From assembly GCA_001829505.1 (NCBI GenBank), contig MIBK01000049.1:1-5010 (forward strand): 5,010 nt of DNA, read 5' to 3'. Source of the stretch: Spirochaetes bacterium RBG_16_67_19. GTDB taxonomy: Bacteria; Spirochaetota; Spirochaetia; SZUA-6; DRHE01. The notes under the pieces are model-generated. The model made no database searches, was not told where the DNA came from, and was given only the letters and a program-made list of their open reading frames with translations. The translations under genes were made by a program, and so were the position numbers. This document shows positions 1 through 5,010 of this stretch, in pieces; the first letter of the stretch is position 1; each line of letters starts with the position of its first letter.

Positions 1-360
1 GCGAAGTTTATCCAGTCCATCGGCATCAAAGTGAAGGACATGGGCCAGATCATCGGTTCGCTGAGCGGCGGCAACCAGCAGAAGGTGATCATTTCCCGCT
101 GGCTGGCGACAGATCCAAGGATCTTTCTGATGGATGAGCCGACGCGGGGCATCGACGTGGGAGCGAAGGTCGAGATCTTCTCGATCCTGCGCAAGCTGCG
201 GGCCGACGGGCTTTCGATCATCCTCGTTTCCTCCGAGCTGGAAGAAGTGATCTCGGAATCCGACAGGCTCCTGGTGATGCGAAACGGGAGGATCGTCGCC
301 AATCTCACCGACGAGCAGATCAACAAGGAAACTGTTCTCCGTTATGCGATGCAAGGATAG
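1..360 (+). CDS. Sugar ABC transporter ATP-binding protein, C-terminal part (5' end outside window)
   Basis: Energises import of a monosaccharide at the inner face of the cytoplasmic membrane. The frame is open from base 1, so the 119 visible residues are only the end of a protein that is usually about 500 residues with two fused nucleotide-binding domains. Visible are the ABC signature LSGGNQQKV (residues 21-29), Walker B with catalytic Glu in FLMDEPTRGID (42-52), and VSSELEE (76-82) at the switch region. LSGGNQQKV plus TRGIDVGAK is typical of the second domain of RbsA/MglA/XylG-type ATPases, and Ser in place of the switch His at S77/S78 is normal for that half. A GTG at 31 is not the start, because the same frame continues upstream with conserved-looking sequence. 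The gene ends 8 nt before the next one. No permease follows, so permease and binding protein are probably upstream. The transported sugar cannot be read from this fragment. Confidence 0.96.
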   Translation, partial: AKFIQSIGIKVKDMGQIIGSLSGGNQQKVIISRWLATDPRIFLMDEPTRGIDVGAKVEIFSILRKLRADGLSIILVSSELEEVISESDRLLVMRNGRIVANLTDEQINKETVLRYAMQG

Positions 361-365
361 GGGGA
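353..365 (+). promoter_or_regulatory. Ribosome binding site of the gene at 369
   Basis: The purine-rich stretch AAGGATAGGGGGA spans the stop codon of the ATPase gene and lies 3 nt before ATG 369. The AAGGA and AGGGGG cores are both plausible Shine-Dalgarno sequences. Because the site lies inside the end of the upstream gene, translation of the two genes is probably coupled. Confidence 0.6.
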
Positions 366-368
366 TCC

Positions 369-1451
369 ATGTCTATTCCGCTGACTCTGGCGGGTTTTGA
401 ACGAAGCCTTCGCGAGGCAGGTGTCAGGTACGAGCGCCTCGGATTGGCGGGCGGGCATTTCCTGGTAGTGACCGAGCACTGGGGCAAAGTGTTCGGCCCG
501 TTCTGCGGGGACGAACCGGCGACGCTCTGGATCAGCGAGAAGGCAGGCGATCCGCAGGGACTGAAGAGCCTGGTGCAAAGAGGCGATTGGTGCGTCGGCG
601 GTGATCGGATCTGGCTGGCTCCAGAGGTCCAGTTCAACATCCCCGACAGGCTGCACTGGGACAGCGGGGGGGCCTACGTTCTACCGAAGGCCGTGGACCC
701 CGGAGAATATGCTCTTTCGCGGCCGGGAAGCGACTGCCTGCGCCTTGAGCAGTCAATCCGCCTCTCGCTGTACAACCTCGCGACCGGGGAGAAGAAGGTC
801 CGGATCGGGAGAACTGTGCGCCCAGCTCAAGACCCCCTGCGTTCGACCGGCGGCTATTCCGTCCTGAGGGACAAGGTGGTCTTCACCGGCTACTCCCAGG
901 AGATTGAGCTGGAAGACCTGTCCGGAGGGCCGGCGGGTGCAGAAGTATGGAACCTTGCGCAGTTCAACCCGGGAGGAACCGTCATCATCCCCACGACCGG
1001 GACGGCGGAGTACCAGGACTACTATCAGCCCGTCACCGACCGCTACTTCAAATGCGAGGGCTCCTTCGCCTACCTTCGCTTCACCGGCGACCGCAAGTAC
1101 AAGATCGGGATCAAGGCGCCGGGCCTGTACGGCCGAATCGGCTATTTCCTCTCGCTTCCGCACGGCTTGGCCCGGCTGGTCGTTATCAACTTCTTCAACA
1201 ACCCGTCTTCGGCCTACATCGACGAGCCCTCGGGGACGATCGGGGCGCAGGGCGACTCGGTGCAATTCTACAACGACGACGGCAGTCTTGGCGGTTTCAG
1301 CGAGATCGAGGTGCACGGGACGTCGGTGGGGGGGAGCTCGGGAAGGAAATCTACGGTGGATCCGCTCGAGTTCTGGCAATACACCGGCGAAGAAAGACAG
1401 ATCGTGAGCGTTTCGCAGATACTGCTTGGAACGGGAAAGACAAGTTATTAA
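369..1451 (+). CDS. Uncharacterised protein, possibly galactose-mutarotase-like beta-sandwich
   Basis: A 360-residue protein whose function I do not recognise. It has no signal peptide or membrane segment, so it is probably cytoplasmic. The sequence is rich in short alternating hydrophobic stretches, Gly and aromatic residues, as in an all-beta protein. Notable segments are GGDRIWLAPE (77-86), WNLAQFNPGG (194-203), INFFNNP (273-279), EIEVHG (312-317) and DPLEFWQYTG (331-340). The order of a GGDRxWLxPE-like segment, a mid-protein W-x-x-x-x-F-x-P-G segment and a C-terminal acidic E-x-E followed by E-x-W recalls the aldose-epimerase-like families DUF6786 and DUF4380. That is a recollection of pattern, not a search result. 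ATG 369 is chosen for its strong ribosome site and its 8-nt gap from the ATPase stop. Placement between a sugar importer and sugar kinases suggests sugar binding or anomer conversion. Third-position GC is lower at its start than elsewhere (26 of the first 40 codons). Existence of the gene is near certain; the fold assignment is moderate and the function open. Confidence 0.85.
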   Translation: MSIPLTLAGFERSLREAGVRYERLGLAGGHFLVVTEHWGKVFGPFCGDEPATLWISEKAGDPQGLKSLVQRGDWCVGGDRIWLAPEVQFNIPDRLHWDSGGAYVLPKAVDPGEYALSRPGSDCLRLEQSIRLSLYNLATGEKKVRIGRTVRPAQDPLRSTGGYSVLRDKVVFTGYSQEIELEDLSGGPAGAEVWNLAQFNPGGTVIIPTTGTAEYQDYYQPVTDRYFKCEGSFAYLRFTGDRKYKIGIKAPGLYGRIGYFLSLPHGLARLVVINFFNNPSSAYIDEPSGTIGAQGDSVQFYNDDGSLGGFSEIEVHGTSVGGSSGRKSTVDPLEFWQYTGEERQIVSVSQILLGTGKTSY

Positions 1452-1455
1452 AGTC

Positions 1456-1462
1456 GGGAAGG
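1456..1462 (+). promoter_or_regulatory. Ribosome binding site that sets the PfkB kinase start at 1468
   Basis: GGGAAGG lies 5 nt before ATG 1468, in the 16-nt gap after the upstream stop. The frame could also open at TTG 1426, inside the previous gene, but that codon has no comparable purine stretch and would add 14 residues ahead of the usual first beta strand. Confidence 0.65.
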
Positions 1463-1467
1463 TCCGG

Positions 1468-2430
1468 ATGGCAAGAGTCGTAAGCCTGGGAATTCACATC
1501 GCCGACGTTCTGGGCAGGCCCGTCACCCACATTCCAGCGAAGCAGGACCTCGCGCTGCTCGAGGAGATACGGTTGACCGTCGCCGGAACCGCGGCAGGCA
1601 CGGCCGTCGACCTGGCGAAGCTGGGAGCCGAAGTGTACGCAATCGGCGCTCTGGGCAGGGATGAACTGGGTAACTTCATCGAAACGACGATGAAACGCTA
1701 CGGGATACACACCGACGGGCTGGTTCGCAAGGAAGGCGTGCAGACGTCGGCGACGATGCTTCCGATCCGCGCCAACGGAGAGCGTCCGGCCCTGCACGTC
1801 ATCGGGGCAAGCGGCGAGTTCTGCGCACAGGACGTCGATCGAAAAATCATCGACCGGGCCCAGTTCCTGCACATCGGCGGGACCCCGTTGATGGAAAAGT
1901 TCGACGGCGAGCCGATGCGCCAGACCTTCAAGTATGCCCGTGAGAGGGGCGCCACAACGACCTATGATGTCCTGGCGATTCCTCACCAGGGCCTGCGCGA
2001 GCGGGTGGAAGCCTGCCTTCCGTATGTGGACTTCTTCATGCCGGGACTGGAAGAAGCGCTCCTGATGAGTGGCCTGCGGGACCGGCGGGAGGCCATCCGC
2101 TACTTCCTGGATCGCGGCGCGAAGCATACGGTCTTCAAGATGGGTGGGGAGGGCAGCAGCATCGCCTGGCTCGAAAACGGATCCGTAAAGGAGATCAGGA
2201 TACCCGCATACCGGGTGCCCGTTGTGGACTCCACCGGGTGCGGGGACGCATACTGCGCGGGCTTCATTGCGGGCCTTTCCGCAGGGTCGGATCTGGAGCA
2301 GGCGGGGCGCCTGGGAAGCGCTGCAGGAGCCTTAGTGATCCAGGGTTTGGGCTCGGACGCCGGCATCGTCGACCTGGAGCGGACGATTGAGTTCATGAAC
2401 ACCGCGGAAACCCTGCCTCTGGGGCTCTAA
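1468..2430 (+). CDS. PfkB/ribokinase-family carbohydrate kinase
   Basis: ATP-dependent phosphorylation of a sugar or sugar phosphate in the cytoplasm; the substrate is unknown. From ATG 1468 it has 320 residues, normal for the family. The first strand MARVVSLGIHIAD gives the early Asp13 that usually touches the substrate. The N-terminal signature region is AGTAAGTAVDLAKLG (39-53), followed by GALGRDELG (60-68). The C-terminal signature is DSTGCGDAYCAGF (254-266), with D260 as the expected catalytic base and the preceding glycines forming the anion hole. GGEGS (226-230) lies where the family has its usual Lys/Gly-rich nucleotide-side loop. Two oddities: the usual Asn of the first signature is Gly44, and the anion-hole GAGD reads GCGD (Cys258). 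The fold is intact and no frameshift is seen. It could be a fructokinase-, 2-keto-3-deoxygluconate- or phosphofructokinase-like enzyme; the sequence alone does not decide. It follows the mutarotase-like gene by 16 nt and precedes a second kinase. Confidence 0.93.
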   Translation: MARVVSLGIHIADVLGRPVTHIPAKQDLALLEEIRLTVAGTAAGTAVDLAKLGAEVYAIGALGRDELGNFIETTMKRYGIHTDGLVRKEGVQTSATMLPIRANGERPALHVIGASGEFCAQDVDRKIIDRAQFLHIGGTPLMEKFDGEPMRQTFKYARERGATTTYDVLAIPHQGLRERVEACLPYVDFFMPGLEEALLMSGLRDRREAIRYFLDRGAKHTVFKMGGEGSSIAWLENGSVKEIRIPAYRVPVVDSTGCGDAYCAGFIAGLSAGSDLEQAGRLGSAAGALVIQGLGSDAGIVDLERTIEFMNTAETLPLGL

Positions 2431-2446
2431 CGGCATGAGGGATCGC

Positions 2447-2458
2447 GGGAAGGGGGAG
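2447..2458 (+). promoter_or_regulatory. Ribosome binding site favouring the TTG 2462 start of the FGGY kinase
   Basis: GGGAAGGGGGAG ends 3 nt before TTG 2462, and its AGGGGG core lies 5 nt before it. The alternative ATG 2435, 4 nt after the previous stop, has only a weak GGGG 10 nt upstream. The long purine run therefore supports the TTG start. Confidence 0.55.
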
Positions 2459-2461
2459 TTA

Positions 2462-3943
2462 TTGGCCACGAAGCATTACCTGATCTTCGATTTCGGGGCG
2501 AGCGGCGGACGCGCCACGGTCGCGGCCTTCGACGGCTCGCGCGTGCAAATGGACGTGACCTACCGCTTCGACAACGGCCCCGTCACCGCCGCGGGCACCC
2601 TGTACTGGGACATTCTGCGCCTGGCTTCGGAGCTGAAACTGGGCCTGCAGGCCAGCCTGCGCAAGTACCCGGACATCGTCTCCATGGCCATCGACACCTG
2701 GGGCTGCGACTTCGGCTTCATCGACCGGAACGGCAAGCTGCTGGGCAACCCGGTCACCTACCGGGACAAGCCCCGCCACGAGCGCTCCGCGGAGCTGTAC
2801 CAGATCATCCCCCGCCGGGAGCTGTTCCAGCTCTGCGCCGGCTCGACCATCGAGATCATGGGGCTGTACCAGCTGTTCTCCTTCAAGTGCGACCAGGCCC
2901 CCGAGATGCGCGAGGGCAGCCGGATGCTCATGATCCCCGACCTGCTGAACTACCTGCTCACCGGCCGGCCCTGCAGCGAATACACGGACGCCACCATGGC
3001 CCTGGTCTGCGACCAGAACGCCAGGGGCTGGGAGAAGAGGATCCTGCGCCGCCTGGGCATTCCGGAAACGATCCTGGGCGAGCTGGTGATGCCCGGGGAG
3101 CTGATCGGTCCAATCCAGCAGCAGGTCTGCGAGGAGCTGGCCATCCGCCCCATCCCCGTGGTGGCGCCGGCCACGCACGACACCGCCTCCGCGGTCACCG
3201 GCATCCCGGTGGTCGACGGGGCCAGGCACTGGGCCTTCATTTCCACGGGCACCTGGTCGATCGCCGGGGTGGAGACCGCCAGGCCCATCGTCACCGATGC
3301 CTGCTTCCAGTCCGGCTACGGCAACAACGCCATCGCCGACGGCCGGAACATGGTCGTCAACTACATCACCGGGCTGTGGATCATCCAGCAGTGCCGGCGG
3401 AAGTGGATGGCCGATGCGGGCGGGGACATCCCCTGGGGCCAGATCGTGCGCGCTTCCGAAAGCTCCGGGCCGGCCAGCGCGTTCATCGACGTGGACGACC
3501 CCGCCTTCAGCCTGCCCCAGGCCGACATGCCCGCCGTGATCGTGGAGGCCTGCCGGAAAAGGGGCCAGCGCCTGGATCCTTCCATGGGCGCGGTGGCCCG
3601 CTGCGTGTACGAGAGCCTGGTGCTGAAGTACCGCGCCAACCTGGAAACCCTGGAGAAGCTCACCGGCCGCAAGCTGGACCTGCTGCACCTGGTGGGGGGC
3701 GGAATACAGAACCAGACCCTTTGCCAGTGGACGGCCGACGCTATGGGCATCCCTGTAATCGCCGGGCCGACCGAGACCACCTCCGTGGGCAACCTGCTCA
3801 TGCAGCTGAAGTGCACGGGGGAGATCTCCTCCCTGGAGCAGGGACGGGAAATCAGCCTGCGCTCTTCGGAGGTCATCCGCTACGAGCCCAAGGCGCGGGA
3901 GGTCTGGGACCAGGCCTTCGGAAAATACCGGGGGGGCAAGTGA
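2462..3943 (+). CDS. Rhamnulokinase-like FGGY-family sugar kinase
   Basis: Expected to transfer phosphate from ATP to a ketose in the cytoplasm; in the RhaB branch this is C1 of L-rhamnulose. Numbered from TTG 2462 it has 493 residues, close to E. coli RhaB at 489. The N-terminal actin-like domain has the phosphate loop DFGASGGR (10-17) and IDTWGCDFGFID (77-88), a hallmark of rhamnulokinases. The catalytic Asp is D240 in THDTASAV (238-245), followed by ISTGTWS (260-266). The C-terminal domain has LVGGGIQNQ (410-418) and AGPTETTSVGN (434-444), the nucleotide-binding segment with the RhaB-like layout. ATG 2435 would add nine residues (MRDRGKGEL), which the family does not usually have. The gene follows the PfkB kinase by 31 nt and overlaps the TIM-barrel gene by 4 nt. 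Third-position GC is high (36 and 37 of two consecutive 40-codon blocks). RhaB is the closest type I recognise, but no RhaA or RhaD is present, so L-rhamnulose as substrate is not established; a related 6-deoxy- or L-ketose is equally possible. Confidence 0.94.
   Translation: MATKHYLIFDFGASGGRATVAAFDGSRVQMDVTYRFDNGPVTAAGTLYWDILRLASELKLGLQASLRKYPDIVSMAIDTWGCDFGFIDRNGKLLGNPVTYRDKPRHERSAELYQIIPRRELFQLCAGSTIEIMGLYQLFSFKCDQAPEMREGSRMLMIPDLLNYLLTGRPCSEYTDATMALVCDQNARGWEKRILRRLGIPETILGELVMPGELIGPIQQQVCEELAIRPIPVVAPATHDTASAVTGIPVVDGARHWAFISTGTWSIAGVETARPIVTDACFQSGYGNNAIADGRNMVVNYITGLWIIQQCRRKWMADAGGDIPWGQIVRASESSGPASAFIDVDDPAFSLPQADMPAVIVEACRKRGQRLDPSMGAVARCVYESLVLKYRANLETLEKLTGRKLDLLHLVGGGIQNQTLCQWTADAMGIPVIAGPTETTSVGNLLMQLKCTGEISSLEQGREISLRSSEVIRYEPKAREVWDQAFGKYRGGK
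3940..3943 (+). other. GTGA stop/start overlap between kinase and TIM-barrel genes
   Basis: The kinase stop TGA (3941-3943) overlaps the GTG start (3940-3942) of the next gene, the arrangement usually linked to translational coupling. A run of seven G (3930-3936) ends 3 nt before the GTG and may serve as a poor, close-spaced ribosome site. Confidence 0.7.
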
Positions 3944-5010
3944 GTCCCGACCCGCAGGTTTTCCTGACCATGGACAACTCCTTCGCCACCAAGCGCTGGA
4001 CCAGGCCCGAGGAATGGGCCCGCATCATCCGCGACCTGGGCATCCGCCATATCGAGGCCAGCGCCGACACGGAGGCCGACCCCTTCTACTGCGGGTTCGA
4101 GTACCTCAGCGACTGGCTCCAGGAAGTGCGCGCCGCCTCCGCGGCGCACGGCGTGACCGTCGAGAACTTCTACACGGGCTACACCACCTACCGGACCCTC
4201 GGCCTGGCCCACCCTGACGCCAGGGTGCGCGCCCGCGTGGTCAACGAGTGGCTGAAGATCATGGCCCGCATCGCCGTGCAGATCCCGGCGGGCTTGGGTT
4301 TCTACATCCACGCCTTTTCCGAGTCCGTCTTGCAGAGTCCGGCCGCCTACGGCGTGGCCACCGAGGTCCTGTACGACACGCTGGCGGAGGTGGCCCGCTT
4401 CGCGGGCGAACAGGGGCCGGTGCCGATCATCGTGGAGCAGATGTACGCTCCGCACCAGACCCCCTGGACCATCGAGGGGACCTTCGAATACCTGCGCGAG
4501 GTGTCCTCTCGCAGCGGGTATCCGGCCTACGTGGCCATGGACACCGGCCACCAGACGGGCCAGCACCACTTCCTGCGGCCGGCTCGTGGGGCCCTGGAGC
4601 GCGGCCTGGCCGACCAGGGGCCGGCCCCTTATCTGGGTCCGGACAGCGCCTACGCCCTGTACGAGCGCGGGGAAGCGGCCGGGCGGATCGAAGCGGAGAT
4701 GGACCGCTACCCGCACCTGTTCGCCCGCCCGGAGGATGGCGACCTGTATCGCTGGCTGGAGCAGTTGGGCTGCTACGCCCCGATCCTGCACCTGCAGCAG
4801 TCCAACGGCAGGTCCTCGTCGCACCTGCCCTTCACCGCGGCGCACAATGAAGCGGGCATCGTGCATCCGCGGAAGGTCCTGCGGGCCATCGCCCGTTCCT
4901 ACCAGGCCCAGGCGCGCCCTGGCCTGCCGCCGCGCTGCTCCCGCCTCTACCTGACCTTCGAGATCTTCCCGCGCACCGCCGACCGTACGCGCGACATCCT
5001 GCCCGCTTTG
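3940..5010 (+). CDS. Sugar phosphate isomerase/epimerase-like TIM-barrel protein (3' end outside window)
   Basis: Probably a metal-dependent aldose-ketose isomerase or epimerase of the xylose-isomerase-like TIM-barrel (AP endonuclease 2) superfamily, acting in the cytoplasm. GTG 3940 overlaps the kinase stop as GTGA, and the frame is open for 357 codons to the last base. By analogy with D-tagatose 3-epimerase/D-psicose epimerase, the four metal ligands would be E166 (VEQMY), D201 (MDTGH, with H204), H284 (LHLQQSN) and E341 (TFEIFP). All are present and in order, so little is probably missing at the C-terminus. Early segments MDNSFATKRW (11-20) and IEASADTEADP (38-48) would form the first strands. 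The distance from D201 to H284 is 83 residues against about 26 in the tagatose epimerases, so residues about 212-272 look like an insertion. It is not RhaA, XylA or FucI by sequence pattern. Substrate unknown; translation is probably coupled to the kinase, suggesting that the two act on successive intermediates. Confidence 0.9.
   Translation, partial: MSPDPQVFLTMDNSFATKRWTRPEEWARIIRDLGIRHIEASADTEADPFYCGFEYLSDWLQEVRAASAAHGVTVENFYTGYTTYRTLGLAHPDARVRARVVNEWLKIMARIAVQIPAGLGFYIHAFSESVLQSPAAYGVATEVLYDTLAEVARFAGEQGPVPIIVEQMYAPHQTPWTIEGTFEYLREVSSRSGYPAYVAMDTGHQTGQHHFLRPARGALERGLADQGPAPYLGPDSAYALYERGEAAGRIEAEMDRYPHLFARPEDGDLYRWLEQLGCYAPILHLQQSNGRSSSHLPFTAAHNEAGIVHPRKVLRAIARSYQAQARPGLPPRCSRLYLTFEIFPRTADRTRDILPAL

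Noticed and set aside
666..672. Seven-G runs inside the mutarotase-like gene (also at 1328-1334) as possible phase-variation tracts
   Set aside because: The frame is intact across both, they encode ordinary Gly pairs, and G runs of this length recur in the window. Nothing points to switching.
1326..1372. Cluster resembling a cloning polylinker (GAGCTC, GGATCC, CTCGAG within 40 nt)
   Set aside because: The sites fall in continuous coding sequence that fits the rest of the protein, and GGATCC occurs several more times in this GC-rich window. Chance is enough.
2459..3688. Long open frame on the - strand (409 codons) opposite the FGGY kinase
   Set aside because: The + strand frame has unmistakable kinase motifs. 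The reverse frame is low-complexity (Gly, Ala, Val, His, Asp, Gln rich) and is explained by high third-position GC.
4210..4227. Perfect hairpin CACCCTG-ACGC-CAGGGTG
   Set aside because: It lies inside the TIM-barrel coding frame with no T-run after it, so it is not a terminator; a 7-bp stem is expected by chance in GC-rich DNA.
4616..4629. 14-bp palindrome AGGGGCCGGCCCCT
   Set aside because: It is within coding sequence, has no spacer or partner site, and is unsurprising at this base composition. No reason to call it an operator.
4248..4850. 200-codon + strand frame starting at ATG, within the TIM-barrel gene
   Set aside because: It is a shifted reading of the same region, rich in Arg, Gly and Pro, and lacks any motif. 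The real frame runs through unbroken.
3880..4866. Long open frame on the - strand (328 codons) opposite the TIM-barrel gene
   Set aside because: The + strand frame from GTG 3940 is open to the window end and carries ordered metal-ligand motifs; the reverse frame shows no recognisable domain.

Overview
The window holds five genes, all on the + strand, packed head to tail with gaps of 31 nt or less and one 4-nt overlap. It reads as the interior of one carbohydrate uptake and catabolism operon, and both ends are cut by the window. The source is a bacterium of fairly high GC content. The gene types (ribose/galactose-type ABC importer, RhaB-like kinase, PfkB kinase, xylose-isomerase-like TIM barrel) are spread across many phyla, so I do not assign a lineage.

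Layout: (1) 1-360, the C-terminal end of a sugar ABC-transporter ATPase of the RbsA/MglA type. (2) 369-1451, an uncharacterised, probably beta-rich protein with features suggestive of the galactose-mutarotase-like fold (a DUF6786/DUF4380-like impression from memory). (3) 1468-2430, a PfkB/ribokinase-family sugar kinase with unusual residues in both signature motifs. (4) 2462-3943, a rhamnulokinase-like FGGY kinase that probably starts at TTG. (5) 3940 to the window end, a sugar-phosphate isomerase/epimerase-like TIM barrel starting at GTG inside the stop of gene 4; its frame is open to the last base.

How the genes may work together (inference): the importer brings in a monosaccharide, the beta-rich protein may handle its anomers or bind it, the TIM-barrel protein interconverts aldose/ketose or epimers, and one or both kinases phosphorylate the product. 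The RhaB-type kinase suggests a deoxy- or L-sugar ketose, but no rhamnose isomerase (RhaA) or rhamnulose-1-phosphate aldolase (RhaD) is visible. Two kinases of different folds together with a non-RhaA TIM barrel do not match the classical rhamnose, fucose, xylose or arabinose operons I know. This combination is the best candidate for something undescribed here.

There is no non-coding stretch longer than 31 nt. I see no promoter, terminator, tRNA, rRNA, CRISPR array, insertion sequence or attachment site. Third-position GC is visibly higher in genes 4-5 than in genes 1-3, which may mean the operon joins two blocks of different history.
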